From Ideonella sp. (GTDB lineage: Bacteria > Pseudomonadota > Gammaproteobacteria > Burkholderiales > Burkholderiaceae_C): a DNA stretch of 64,000 nucleotides. Numbering within the stretch: position 1 is the first letter of the stretch; each line of letters starts with the position of its first letter. The stretch is from NCBI GenBank assembly GCA_015075165.1, contig JABTUY010000005.1, positions 248,001-312,000 of the forward strand, given 5' to 3'. Of this stretch, positions 1 to 9,104 are shown in pieces. The notes under the pieces are model-generated. The model saw nothing but the letters and a program-made list of their open reading frames with translations, was not told the DNA's origin and did not search any database. Made by a program: the position numbers and the translations under genes.

Positions 1-31
1 GTATCGGGGCCAGGGGTGATGCGCGCCGCGC

Positions 32-862
32 TCAGCGGCGCGTGATCACGGCTTCGAGGTAGGCGCTGGGCACCACCAGCGACGACGGCCCGGCGGTGTT
101 GAGCTCTTCGAGCAGCGCCACGATGTCGCGCTCGAGCGCGCCGCGGCCGGCCTCGGGCAACGCGGCGAAGGCCTTGTGCGTGGGGCCGTAGTAGTCGCGG
201 AACACCTCGACGAAGTGCGCCGCCGAGCGGTAGCGGAAGTTGAACACGCGCTCCGTCGTACGGATCTCGGCGGCGTCGCCGAACAGCGCCTGCAGGTGCT
301 GCGGGCTGCCCCACAGCGCTGGCGAGCGCACACCGGCGGGCGGCGGCACGTGCGCGCCGATCACCTTGAACAGCCGGCCGATGAACCCGGTCGGGGTCCA
401 GTTGGCCAGCGCGATGCGGCCGCCCGGGCGCACCACGCGCAGCATCTGCCCGGCGCAGCGCTCGTGCTGCGGCGCGAACATCACGCCGAAGGTCGACAGC
501 ACGGCGTCGAAGCTGGCGTCGGCGAACGGCAGCTCCTCGACATCGGCGACGAGAAAGCGCACCTTCAGGCCCTCGGCGGCGGCGCGTGCGCTGCCGCGCT
601 CGAGCAGCGCCGGCACGTAGTCGGTGGACAGCACGTCGGCGAAGCGGCGTGCCGCCGCCAGCGTGGCGTTGCCGTTGCCGGCAGCCACGTCGAGCACCTT
701 CTCGCCGGCGCGCAGGTCGGCCGCTTCGGCCAGTTGCTCGCCGACGATCTGCAGCGTGGTGCCGACCACGGCGTAGTCGCCGCTGGCCCAGGTGGCCTGC
801 TGGCGCTGCTTGATGGCGTTGAAGTCGGGGGTGGTGACAGGGGGAGTGACGGTGGTGGTCAT
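32..862 (-). CDS. Class I SAM-dependent methyltransferase
   Basis: This 276-residue protein has the Rossmann-type methyltransferase core. The motif I glycine loop (VLDVAAGNGNATLAAA) lies near residues 57-72, an acidic LVADVEELPF segment follows, and FDAVLSTFGVMF forms the next strand. It most resembles UbiE/Methyltransf_11 enzymes that methylate small molecules, but nothing visible fixes the substrate. It is the last gene of a minus-strand run and starts 34 nt after the hydrolase stop codon, so the two are probably co-transcribed. The start is the ATG at 862. Family assignment is secure; function is unknown. Confidence 0.85.
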   Translation of the reverse strand: MTTTVTPPVTTPDFNAIKQRQQATWASGDYAVVGTTLQIVGEQLAEAADLRAGEKVLDVAAGNGNATLAAARRFADVLSTDYVPALLERGSARAAAEGLKVRFLVADVEELPFADASFDAVLSTFGVMFAPQHERCAGQMLRVVRPGGRIALANWTPTGFIGRLFKVIGAHVPPPAGVRSPALWGSPQHLQALFGDAAEIRTTERVFNFRYRSAAHFVEVFRDYYGPTHKAFAALPEAGRGALERDIVALLEELNTAGPSSLVVPSAYLEAVITRR

Positions 863-896
863 CGGTCTTTCCTTGGGGTGTGGGTCGACGGGGGGG

Positions 897-1922
897 TCAG
901 TCGACGGTCGAGAAGTCCCGGGGCCGCAGCACCGGAACGCGAAGAGGAGGCCGCCGCCGCGCGGCGGTCGTCGGCGGCAGCGCCCGCAGGTGCGCGGCGA
1001 TGCGATCGGCCACGCGATCGGGGTGCGTCAGCGGGCCCATGTGGCCCAGGCCGGGCAGCGTCTCGTGACGCACGCGCGGTTGCAGCGCACACAGCTGCTG
1101 GGCGATGCGACGGGCCGTGGCCACCGTGTGCTGGCCGCTGAGCAGCTGCACCGGCAATTCCAGACGTGCCAGTGCCGCCGCCTGCCGGTGCTCGCCGAGC
1201 AGCGCGCCGAACTGCTGCAGCAGGATCGGCACCTGCCGGGCGATGCCGTCACGTGCCGCGGCGGACATCGCGTGCCAGGCGTCGGGGCCGGACCAGTAGC
1301 TCACGAAGTGCTGCGCCGCGCCCTCGGCGTGGCCGTGCGCGAGGTGCCGCTGCATCGCGTGGACGACGGCGAGGATCTCGCCGGCTTCGGCGCGACTGGC
1401 CGGGTCGTCGAACAGCAGACGAAGTGGGACCGGCTCGTACAGCACCAGCGAGCGCACATGCTGCGGGTGGTCGCAGGCGAGCTTCAGCGCGACCGCGCCA
1501 CCGTAGGAGTGGCCGACCAGGTGGACACCACCGCCGTCGACCACCCGGCCGGCCGCGAACAGCTGCGGGGCCACGAACGCGGCCTCGTCGCCGAGCGTCA
1601 GCGCGGGGCGTGCGCGGCCGTCACGCGTCCACGCCGGGCCGCTGCCGTGGTCGTGCAGGTCGAGCGCGTGCACCTGCCACTCGGCCACGCGCCACGGCCG
1701 GGCGGGGTCGGCGAAGGTGCGCTCGCCCGGCTGCGGCTGCAGCCGCGCAGCCAGCGCGCGCCACTGCCGCGCCGAGCTGCCGCTGGCGTGCAATGCGATC
1801 ACCGTCTGCGTGGGCGCGCGCGGGCGCGGGGCTGGGGCCTCGCCGCACGGCGACCACAGCGGTTCCGCGCGTATCGCCTCGGCATGCCGCGGCGCGCTGT
1901 CGAGGGTGAGGGTGGCATCCAT
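897..1922 (-). CDS. Alpha/beta hydrolase
   Basis: The 341-residue product has the alpha/beta-hydrolase signature: an oxyanion HASGSSARQW strand near residue 45, a nucleophile elbow HLVGHSYGGAVAL with the catalytic Ser in GHSYGG, and a C-terminal LPGLGHMGPLTHPD segment supplying the His. This pattern is typical of soluble esterases, lactonases and C-C hydrolases. The reading frame stays open upstream to 2309, but the ATG at 1922 is preferred because it begins a normal N-terminus and does not overlap the DUF1127 gene. It is followed closely by the methyltransferase gene. The substrate cannot be inferred. Confidence 0.82.
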   Translation of the reverse strand: MDATLTLDSAPRHAEAIRAEPLWSPCGEAPAPRPRAPTQTVIALHASGSSARQWRALAARLQPQPGERTFADPARPWRVAEWQVHALDLHDHGSGPAWTRDGRARPALTLGDEAAFVAPQLFAAGRVVDGGGVHLVGHSYGGAVALKLACDHPQHVRSLVLYEPVPLRLLFDDPASRAEAGEILAVVHAMQRHLAHGHAEGAAQHFVSYWSGPDAWHAMSAAARDGIARQVPILLQQFGALLGEHRQAAALARLELPVQLLSGQHTVATARRIAQQLCALQPRVRHETLPGLGHMGPLTHPDRVADRIAAHLRALPPTTAARRRPPLRVPVLRPRDFSTVD

Positions 1923-1966
1923 CGATCGGTTCCTTGGCTCGGGTGTGAGGGCGGCCCGGCGGACGC

Positions 1967-2272
1967 TCAGGCGATGCGCGAGCCGATCGCGAGCCAGGCA
2001 CGCAGGCGTGCCGCCTCGACGTCGCGCGCCAGCGCAACCGCCAGCGGCTCGATGTCGCTGCGCTCGATGCCGATGTCGCGCAGCGTGCGCGCGCTCAGTC
2101 CACTCAGGGCCTGTTCGGTCAGGCGCTGCTGCCGTGCCCGCTGCCTTTGCTGGCTGCGCTGCTCGGCCGCCGCGGCGAGCCGGGCCAGCATGTGGGCGAT
2201 GCGATGGGCCGCCCGGGCGGCCAGGCTCGAGAAGCCCGCCGAGGGCGCGGTGATGACGTGTGCGTTGAACAT
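1967..2272 (-). CDS. DUF1127 domain protein
   Basis: This is a 101-residue basic, Ala/Arg-rich protein. The C-terminal half carries the DUF1127 signature (LSARTLRDIGIERSDIEPLA, about residues 57-76), usually seen in 45-75-residue proteins; in some alphaproteobacteria these small Arg-rich proteins affect RNA metabolism and phosphate or nitrogen physiology. The N-terminal half is a longer, unassigned amphipathic helix. It lies between the large regulator and the hydrolase in the same orientation, so it may belong to a regulon controlled by that regulator. Role unknown. Confidence 0.72.
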   Translation of the reverse strand: MFNAHVITAPSAGFSSLAARAAHRIAHMLARLAAAAEQRSQQRQRARQQRLTEQALSGLSARTLRDIGIERSDIEPLAVALARDVEAARLRAWLAIGSRIA

Positions 2273-2378
2273 GGTCCGGACTCCGATTGCGACGGAGCGG
2301 ACTGTGCAAGCGAGGGCGTTCCGCGAGCGTTCCGCGGGCGATCGGGCCGCCCGCGCGGGCGGCCGCGGCGCGGGTGGG

Positions 2379-5300
2379 TCAGGCCGCCGGCGACGCGACG
2401 CGCAGCTCGGCCATCAACGGCGCGAACGCCACCTCGGCCTCGAGCACGATGCGATTCAACAGTGCCTCCAGTCCGGGGCCGTGCCAGGGCGTGGCCGGGT
2501 CGCTGCCGCCCCAGCTTCGGATGTCGGCCAGCGCGGCCTCGCGATCGGCGCCGACGATCGTCGGATGGCCGAGTGCGAAGCGCATCACCTGGACGGCGCA
2601 GTCGCGGTCGCCCTGCGCGGCCAGCAGCTTGGCGAGCACGTAGACGCTGTTGACGTGCAGTGCGGGGCGTCGGATCGCCAGCGCCAGCCGCGCGGCATGG
2701 CGCATCTGGTCGCGCGCCGCCGGCAGGTCGTCGCGGCCGATCGCCGCCAGCACGAGCAACTGGTGCGCCACGATCTCGGTGGTGCGCTGCTCGCACGCGC
2801 GGCTGATCTCGAGCGCGGCCTCGGCGTGTCGCTGCAGCGCGTCGCGGTCGCCCATCTTGTGGGCGAGGTCGGCGAGGTTGACCTCGACCATTGCGCGCGT
2901 GGTCGTCAGGCCGTGGCGCTCGCACAGCTGGCGCGCGGCCAGCAGCGCCTCGCGCGCGGCGTCGAGCCGGTTCTGCAGCGTGAGCAGCACGCATTGGTTG
3001 TTCAGGCACAGGGCCTCGCCGGCGGCGTCGCCCAGCGCGCGGTGCTGCGCCAGCGCCTGCTGCGACAGCTCGAGCGCGGCGTCGAGCCGGCCGCGGTTGC
3101 GCTCGATCAGCGACAGGTTGTCGAGCGTGCCCGCCGCCGTGAAGGCATCGCCGACTTCGTGCGCGCGCTTGAGCGTGCGCTGGTACCAGCGGCGCGCCTC
3201 GGCCAGCCGGCCCAGCCGCAGCGCGGTGGCGGCCAGCACCTTGGTGCACTGGATCTCCGCGTCGGCACAGCCGCTGCGGCGTGCCGGTTCGAGCCAGCGC
3301 TGCGCGCGTGTCTCGGCCTCGGCATAGCGGTCGAGCCGGTGCTCCAGGTGCGCCGCAGCGGCGCCGAGCGTGGCGGCCAGGCCCGGATCGGCCGCGGCGG
3401 CAGCAGCGGCCAGCGCCTCTTCGAGCAGGGCCAGGCCTTCGCGCCAGCGGCCGCGATGGTCGCAGAAGGCCATCAGCGCCAGCGCGGCGGACCCGAACGC
3501 GGGTGCCTCGCCATGCCCTGCGGCCCAGCGCCATGCGGCGCGCAGGTTGTCGAACTCGAGCCCGGCGTCGCGCAGCGCGTCGCGCTGCCCTGCCGCGAGC
3601 GCGCGACGCGCATCGGCCCACTGCCGCAGGAAGTGCTGCGCATGCGCCGTGGCCGTGCGGTCGTGGTCCGGCCCGGCGTCCAGCCGCTGCAGCGCGAACT
3701 GCTGCAGCAGCGGGTGCAGGTGGCAGCGCTCGCCCTCCTTGCGCAGCAGTGATTTGTCGGCCAGCGCCGCCAACACCGGCAGCGAGGCGTCGGCCACCTG
3801 GCGCGCGGCCGCCGCGGTGAAGCCGCCGTGAAACAGCGCAAGCCGCGCGAGGCTGCTGCGTTCGGCGTCGGCCAGGTGGCGCCAGCTGTGCTCGAACACC
3901 GCCTCGATGCTGGCCTGCCGCGGCGGGCGCGACGGGTCGGCCGCGCGCAGCAGTTCGGTGCCTTCGCGCAGTTCGGCCGCAATCGCCGCGCACGACAGCA
4001 CGCGCGTGAAGCCGGCCGCCAGCTCCAGCGCCAGCGGCAGACCCGCCACCAGCCGACAGATTTCGCCGATCGCGCCCGCCTCGGCCGCCGGCTGCAGCGC
4101 CGGCTCGACGCGTTGCGCCGCGCGCACGAACAGACGCGCTGCGTCGAACGCCTCGAGGCGGTCGTCATCCTCCGGCTCGGGACACGGCAGGCCCTCGACC
4201 GGCAGCGTCCACGACAGCCGCGCCAGCGGCCGCACGCGCGAGGTGACCAGCAGCTTCAGCTGCGGCGCCGCGCGCACGAGCCGGTCGAGCCAGCCGGCGT
4301 CGACGGCCAGCTGCTCCAGGTTGTCGAGCACCAGCAGCATGCGGCGGCCGGCGAGCGCGCGGTGCACGTCGTCGAGCGCGTCGCCGCGGCCAGCCAGTGG
4401 CACGCCGAGCGCGCCGGCCAGCCGCGCGCCGACCTCGGCGGTGTGCGCCACGTCTTCCAACGACACGAAGGCCGCGCCGTCGGCAAAGTGCGGCGCCAGC
4501 GCGAGCATCGCGTGCTGCGCCAGCCGTGTCTTGCCGACGCCGCCCGGCCCGACCAGGGTCAGCAGCGGGCAGTCGGGCTGGGCCAGCAGCTCGCCGATGC
4601 GCGCCAGTTCGGCGCTGCGGCCGACGAAGCCGGGGTCCGGCTCTGGCGCGACGCGCTCGGCGCTGGCGCGCGCCTCGCTGCGGCCGGGCGCGTTGGCGAG
4701 CGCCGCGTCGGCCGGCGTCGCCAGCGTGTCGTGCAGCGCACGCAGCGCGCTGCCCGGCACGATGCCCAGCTCTTGCTGCAGGCGTTGCGCATAGGCGTGG
4801 AACGCCGCGCGCGCGGCGCCGATCTGGCCGCTGCGTGCCAGCACCTGCATCTGCACGGCCAGCGCGGCTTCGTCGAGTGGATCGGCCGCGATCAGTTGCG
4901 CGGCCAGTGCGGCGGCCGCGCCGGCGTCGGTCTCGGGCCGTGCCAGCCACTGCAGCGCCGCGCCGCGCCACGCCGCGTGCAGGCGCTCGCGCTCGAAGCG
5001 CAGCCGTTCGGTCCAGGCGTTGTTGGCGGGGTCGTCGAAGCCGTGCAGCAGCTCGCCGCCGTAGAGCGTCAGCGCTCGCTGATGCTGCCCCTGCGCGAGC
5101 GCGGCCTCGAACTCGTGCACGTCGGTGGCGTTGGCGACGCGCAGCGCCTGGCCCTGCATCTCGAGACCGGCCGCCCACGGCACCCCGCGCAGGCGGTGCA
5201 GCGCCTTGCGCAGGTTGGTGGCCGCCAGTCCGCCCGGGTGCTCGGGCCACAACAGCGCCGCCAGTTCGGCGCGGCCGATCCAGCCGTGCTTGAGTGCCAG

Positions 5301-5465
5301 CCACGCCACCAGCTGCGCGCCGCGTTCGCGCGGCAACGCCCGTCCCTTGTCGTCGGTTGCGGTCGCCGCCGGTGGCAGCGCGTCGCCCGCAGGCTCGTAC
5401 CGCCACCGCGGCGCGCCGAGCAGGCACAGCCGCACGGGCGTTTCGGTTGGAGTCGCAGCCGGCAT
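2379..5465 (-). CDS. SARP/BTAD-type transcriptional activator with NTPase and TPR domains
   Basis: This 1028-residue protein is built like AfsR/SARP-related regulators. Residues 1 to about 110 form a winged-helix-like region (RAELAALLWPEHPGGLAATN). About 110-260 is a bacterial transcriptional activator domain, ending in YAQRLQQELGIVPGSALRAL. An NTPase follows, with Walker A GPGGVGKTRLAQ near residue 305 and a Walker B-like RMLLVLDNLEQL near 380. The C-terminal half from about residue 600 is Ala/Leu-rich TPR-like helical repeats. Such proteins act as cytoplasmic ATP-dependent activators, often of neighbouring genes; here the DUF1127, hydrolase and methyltransferase genes follow on the same strand. 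The signal it senses is unknown. Confidence 0.83.
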   Translation of the reverse strand: MPAATPTETPVRLCLLGAPRWRYEPAGDALPPAATATDDKGRALPRERGAQLVAWLALKHGWIGRAELAALLWPEHPGGLAATNLRKALHRLRGVPWAAGLEMQGQALRVANATDVHEFEAALAQGQHQRALTLYGGELLHGFDDPANNAWTERLRFERERLHAAWRGAALQWLARPETDAGAAAALAAQLIAADPLDEAALAVQMQVLARSGQIGAARAAFHAYAQRLQQELGIVPGSALRALHDTLATPADAALANAPGRSEARASAERVAPEPDPGFVGRSAELARIGELLAQPDCPLLTLVGPGGVGKTRLAQHAMLALAPHFADGAAFVSLEDVAHTAEVGARLAGALGVPLAGRGDALDDVHRALAGRRMLLVLDNLEQLAVDAGWLDRLVRAAPQLKLLVTSRVRPLARLSWTLPVEGLPCPEPEDDDRLEAFDAARLFVRAAQRVEPALQPAAEAGAIGEICRLVAGLPLALELAAGFTRVLSCAAIAAELREGTELLRAADPSRPPRQASIEAVFEHSWRHLADAERSSLARLALFHGGFTAAAARQVADASLPVLAALADKSLLRKEGERCHLHPLLQQFALQRLDAGPDHDRTATAHAQHFLRQWADARRALAAGQRDALRDAGLEFDNLRAAWRWAAGHGEAPAFGSAALALMAFCDHRGRWREGLALLEEALAAAAAAADPGLAATLGAAAAHLEHRLDRYAEAETRAQRWLEPARRSGCADAEIQCTKVLAATALRLGRLAEARRWYQRTLKRAHEVGDAFTAAGTLDNLSLIERNRGRLDAALELSQQALAQHRALGDAAGEALCLNNQCVLLTLQNRLDAAREALLAARQLCERHGLTTTRAMVEVNLADLAHKMGDRDALQRHAEAALEISRACEQRTTEIVAHQLLVLAAIGRDDLPAARDQMRHAARLALAIRRPALHVNSVYVLAKLLAAQGDRDCAVQVMRFALGHPTIVGADREAALADIRSWGGSDPATPWHGPGLEALLNRIVLEAEVAFAPLMAELRVASPAA

Positions 5466-5511
5466 GGCGGCGCGATTGTGCGCGCCGGGGCGCTGCGGCC
5501 GACTGCGCGCC

Positions 5512-6144
5512 TCAAGTTTCGAGCAGATCGAAGCCCTGCGTCTCCACCGCGACGAATTGCCGCGTCATCTCGGCCACCGCACGCCACACGTCGGCGCGCG
5601 GCTGCGCCTGCACCGCGTCGCACAGCGCCGCGACCCAGGTCTGCACGTGGCTGCGGAAGAAGCGCCGCTGCTGTTCGAGGTTGCACACCGCGACATCGTC
5701 GCCGGCGATCAGGTAGCGCATCGTCTCGAACACGTAGGCGATGTGGTCTTCGGTCTCGCCGCGTGCCGGGTCGCGCGTCAGCCCGAGCCGGTCGAGGTCG
5801 GTGCGCAGGTCGGCTAGCGGCTTCTCGTTCAGGAAGCCGCTCAGGTAGAACGAGCCGTACAGGAACACCTCGGGCTTGCCGATGCCGCCGAACAGCGCGG
5901 CGTACTCCTCGGCGGCCGCGCCCGGCTGCGTGGCGCGCATCGCCGCCACCAGCGCCTGCCATGGCGCCTCGAGGTGGCCGCCGCCTTCGGGCGCCTGCGT
6001 GACCGCGACCTTGAACTGCTGCAGCAGCGCATCGTCGGGCGGCGCGAGCCACAGCTGTGCGAGCAGGCCGTACAGCTCGGCGCGCGCGAGCTCTTCGCCG
6101 CCGTCGGCCGACGCGAAGCGAAGCGCGGTCTCGGGCTGGCTCAC
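5512..6144 (-). CDS. TorD/DmsD-family chaperone for molybdoenzyme maturation
   Basis: The 210-residue all-helical protein carries TorD-family features: an N-terminal RAELYGLLAQLWLAPPD helix, the EEYAALFGGI...EVFLYGSFYLSGFLNEKPLADLR core, and the DHIAYVFETMRYLI helix. TorD-like proteins bind Tat signal peptides of Mo/W-bisMGD enzymes and help cofactor insertion before export. The client is inferred to be the Tat-dependent formate dehydrogenase catalytic subunit encoded a few kilobases away. The gene lies 34 nt downstream of the ferredoxin-like gene on the same strand, so it is probably the last gene of the leftward accessory operon. Confidence 0.82.
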   Translation of the reverse strand: MSQPETALRFASADGGEELARAELYGLLAQLWLAPPDDALLQQFKVAVTQAPEGGGHLEAPWQALVAAMRATQPGAAAEEYAALFGGIGKPEVFLYGSFYLSGFLNEKPLADLRTDLDRLGLTRDPARGETEDHIAYVFETMRYLIAGDDVAVCNLEQQRRFFRSHVQTWVAALCDAVQAQPRADVWRAVAEMTRQFVAVETQGFDLLET

Positions 6145-6178
6145 GGTGTGCGGCCGCGCGGCGGCCTCGACGATGGGT

Positions 6179-8392
6179 TCATAGGTCGGTGATCCGCACT
6201 TCGTTCGGGTTGGTGTGCAGGTCGATCACGCGGCAATCACCGCACATCTTCAGCCGCTCGGCCGCCGCGCCCTGGAACGCGGCATGGCCGGCCAGTTTGC
6301 CGATCATCGCCTCGATCGCGCGCAGCGTGCCGAACGGCTTGCCGCAGCGCACGCAGGAAAACGGCTCCACCTCGTGCAGCACGCGCGGCTCGCGGCGCGC
6401 CTTGCCGTCGTCGGCCAGCCACAGCCGCGGCTGCAGCGTGATCGCGCGCTCGGGGCAGGTGCCGGCGCACAGGCCGCACTGCACGCAGTTCTTCTCGATG
6501 AAGCTCAAGCGCGGCCGCTCGGCGTTGTCGAGCAGCGCGCCTTCGGGGCAGGCGCCGACGCAGGCCAGGCACAGCGTGCACGCGCCGGTGTCGACCACCA
6601 GGCTGCCGAACGGCGCGCCGGCAGCCGGCAGCGCGATCTCGTCGCGCCGCTGCGGCGCCTGCGCCAGCAGGTGTTCGAGCGCCAGCTCGAGCGTGGCGCG
6701 CTTGCCGGCCTGCGCGTTGAACGTGGCCGCTCGCGCCACGCCGGTGGCCGGGGCCTCGCGCAGCGCGGCGTCGAGCACGCCGAGGTCGCGCGCGTCGCGC
6801 GCTTCGATGAGCTTGAAGTGGCGCTCGCCGTACCCGAGCCCGGCCAGCACCGCCTGCGCCACCGCCATCTGCTCGCGCAGTGCGTCGCGGTATTCGGGCG
6901 CCTCCTCGCTGCTGAGCAGCACCCAGACCTGGTTGGCGCCCTGCGCGAACGCGGCCAGCCACAGATCGATGCCGACGCTGGCGGTGTGCCACACGCCCAC
7001 CGGCAGCACGCGCGCCGGCACGCCGTGCACGCTGCGGTCGGTGCGCGCGGCGCGGCCGAGGTCGTCGATGCGCTGCGTGCCCGGGCCGTCGCTGTGGATC
7101 AGCAGCACCGGGTCGCGCCCGCCGGCGCCGAGGTAGGTGCGCAGCAGTGTGCGCAGCCGCTGCCCCTGGTCGACGGTGGACGGGTAGGTGAACGCGAGCG
7201 CGCCGCTCGGACACACCGTGGTGCAGGCGCCGCAGCCGGCGCACAGGTGCGGCTCGACCACGATGCCGCCGGTGGGCTTCAGGCTGCCGCTGGTGCGCCC
7301 CGGGGCGCCGCGCAGCTTGCCCTGCAGCTTGCCCTTCAGCGACGCATCGCTCGTGATCGCGCGCGTCGAGCAGACATCGATGCACGCGGTGCAGCCGATG
7401 CGCTCGTTGCGGCTGTGCGCGCAGATCTTCTGCTCGTAGGTGACGAAGCGCGGCTTCTCGAACTCGCCGACCGCGTCGCGCAGCGCGACCACGGCCTGCT
7501 GCAGCCTGCGCGGGTCGCTGCCGACGTGCCAGTAGCCCTGCGGCGGCTGGTGCATCGAGAACGCCGGTTCGCGCCGCAGGTCGAGCACGAGGTCGAACGT
7601 GTCGCTGTCGTGGCGCGGCGCACGCTGGAAGTCGATTGCGCCGGCGGCGTCACACACGCGCACGCAGTCGCGGTGGCTCTTGCAGGCGTCGAGGTCGATC
7701 TGGTAGCTGAAGCCGATCGCGCCTTCGGGGCAGGCGTCGATGCAGGCGTTGCAGCGCGTGCACAGGTCGAGGTCGATCGGGTTGTCGCTCGTCCACTCGG
7801 CCTGGAAGGCGCCCAACCAGCCCGACAGGCGCTGCAGCCGCCCGGCGTGCACCGCCCAGCCGTGCGGCTGCGCCAGCGCGCCGCCGGCGCGCTCGATCAG
7901 CAGGTTGACGTCGAGCCGGTCGGCCAGCAGCGCAGCGGCCTGTTCGGCCGCGTCGGCATCGCCGACGATCAGGCAGCGGCCGCCCGAGCGGTACGACACG
8001 TTGGGCACCGGCTGCGGCGCCGGCAACTGCGCGGCGGCCAGCAGCGCGGCGATCTTCGGCGTCGCGGCCGACGCGTCGCGCGACCAGCCGCCGGTTTCGC
8101 GGATGTTGACGAAGTGGATCGGCCGCACGTCGAGCGGCGCCGCGCCCTCGGTGTGCTCGTTCAGTTCGACGAACAGCCGCCGCTCCTGCGTGCACGCCAC
8201 CACCAGCGGCTCGCCGCTGGCCGCGCTGGTCTTGGCCGCACGCTGGAACGCGCCGGCCTCGCGCCGGCACAGCAGCGTGTGCGGCGTCTCCAGCCCGTCA
8301 GCGCTGGCGCCGCTCGTGCGCTGCAGCGCCGCCTTCAGCGCCGCCGCGTCCAGCGGCATCGTGTGATTGCAATCGCAGATCAGCGTCTTCAT
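6179..8392 (-). CDS. Multi-cluster 4Fe-4S ferredoxin-like protein of the formate dehydrogenase locus
   Basis: This 737-residue iron-sulfur protein has at least six cysteine-rich cluster motifs. They include CTRCNACIDACPEG, CKSHRDCVRVC, CTACIDVCSTRA, CAGCGACTTVCPSG, CTLCLACVGACPEG and CVQCGLCAGTCPER. A CxxC...CxxC pair near the C-terminus (CVRCGKPFG and MCGDCR) could bind zinc or another metal. No membrane segment or signal peptide is apparent, so it is probably cytoplasmic. Homologues are commonly found with DUF3305/DUF3306 genes beside respiratory formate dehydrogenases in Burkholderiales; an electron-transfer or assembly role is inferred. Its 5' end overlaps the 3' end of the DUF3306 gene by about 95 nt, suggesting translational coupling. 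Confidence 0.82.
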   Translation of the reverse strand: MKTLICDCNHTMPLDAAALKAALQRTSGASADGLETPHTLLCRREAGAFQRAAKTSAASGEPLVVACTQERRLFVELNEHTEGAAPLDVRPIHFVNIRETGGWSRDASAATPKIAALLAAAQLPAPQPVPNVSYRSGGRCLIVGDADAAEQAAALLADRLDVNLLIERAGGALAQPHGWAVHAGRLQRLSGWLGAFQAEWTSDNPIDLDLCTRCNACIDACPEGAIGFSYQIDLDACKSHRDCVRVCDAAGAIDFQRAPRHDSDTFDLVLDLRREPAFSMHQPPQGYWHVGSDPRRLQQAVVALRDAVGEFEKPRFVTYEQKICAHSRNERIGCTACIDVCSTRAITSDASLKGKLQGKLRGAPGRTSGSLKPTGGIVVEPHLCAGCGACTTVCPSGALAFTYPSTVDQGQRLRTLLRTYLGAGGRDPVLLIHSDGPGTQRIDDLGRAARTDRSVHGVPARVLPVGVWHTASVGIDLWLAAFAQGANQVWVLLSSEEAPEYRDALREQMAVAQAVLAGLGYGERHFKLIEARDARDLGVLDAALREAPATGVARAATFNAQAGKRATLELALEHLLAQAPQRRDEIALPAAGAPFGSLVVDTGACTLCLACVGACPEGALLDNAERPRLSFIEKNCVQCGLCAGTCPERAITLQPRLWLADDGKARREPRVLHEVEPFSCVRCGKPFGTLRAIEAMIGKLAGHAAFQGAAAERLKMCGDCRVIDLHTNPNEVRITDL

Positions 8393-9104
8393 CGGTTGCG
8401 GGCGTCGCGGCGGTGCGCGCGACGGCGTCGGGTTCGGTGGGCGCGTCGGGGGTGGGCTCGGTCGGCGGCACTGCCGGCAGTGCGGTCGCCGCCGCGGACG
8501 TGGGTGCGGTTGTGGACGCGGATGCGATCAGGGCGTCGCCTGCCGACAGCGGCTTTGCGCCGCTCGCTGCGGCGGGCGCGTCGGTCGGCGGCGCCTCGGC
8601 CAAGCCGAGGAACGCGGCCTGCGACATCCGGCGGATCGTCGCCAACGGCAGCGGGCTCGGCACGGTGTAGTCGTCGATGTAGATGTCGAGCCCGTCCATC
8701 ACGTTGAAGTGCGGGTCGCTGAACAGCTTCCGCAGCGCGGCGTTCCTCACCGCGCCTTCGACGCCGGGGGCGACGAAGCGGCTGTAGTCGGACTCGCGCG
8801 TCAGCGCGGCCACATCGGCCAGCGTCGGCGGGGGCGGTGGCGCAGGCTTCGGCGGTGCCCAGTCGGAGTCTGCCGCCGGTGCGCAAGCGGGTGGGTTGGC
8901 GGTGGGTACCGCAGCGGAAGCAGCAGCAGAAGCAACGGCGGAAGCAGCGGGGGTGGCAGCCGGGTTGGCTGCAGGTGTGGCTGCAGGTGTGGCTGCAGGT
9001 ACGGGCGGCGCGCTCGGCGCCTCCGGCATCGGGCCCTGCCTCGCCTGGGCCTTGCGCCGCGACCAGCGAGACAGGAAGCCGCTTTCCGGTTCGGTGGTGC
9101 TCAC
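8298..9104 (-). CDS. DUF3306 protein, formate dehydrogenase accessory
   Basis: A GTG start at 9104 is preferred: it overlaps the DUF3305 stop codon by four bases (GTGA) and gives a product opening VSTTEPESGFLSRWSRRKAQ, whose FLSRWSRRK segment is diagnostic of DUF3306. An Ala/Pro/Thr-rich low-complexity linker follows, encoded partly by 12-nt tandem repeats near 8970-9000. Then come the conserved core (LTRESDYSRFVAPGVEGAVRN, PHFNVMDGLDIYIDDY) and another Ala/Thr-rich tail. The biochemical role is unknown. Membership of the leftward operon with DUF3305, the ferredoxin and the TorD-like chaperone ties it to formate dehydrogenase. Confidence 0.8.
   Translation of the reverse strand: MSTTEPESGFLSRWSRRKAQARQGPMPEAPSAPPVPAATPAATPAANPAATPAASAVASAAASAAVPTANPPACAPAADSDWAPPKPAPPPPPTLADVAALTRESDYSRFVAPGVEGAVRNAALRKLFSDPHFNVMDGLDIYIDDYTVPSPLPLATIRRMSQAAFLGLAEAPPTDAPAAASGAKPLSAGDALIASASTTAPTSAAATALPAVPPTEPTPDAPTEPDAVARTAATPATDEDADLRLQSHDAAGRGGAEGGAAAHERRQR

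Noticed and set aside
792-3752. A 986-codon open frame on the plus strand
   Set aside because: It is the antisense shadow of the hydrolase and SARP-type regulator genes; its Arg/Ala/Gln-rich composition has no recognisable domain, as is usual in very GC-rich DNA.
8960-9005. Short tandem repeats resembling a CRISPR or VNTR array
   Set aside because: The 12-nt units encode the Ala/Thr/Pro linker of the DUF3306 protein in frame; there are no unique spacers.
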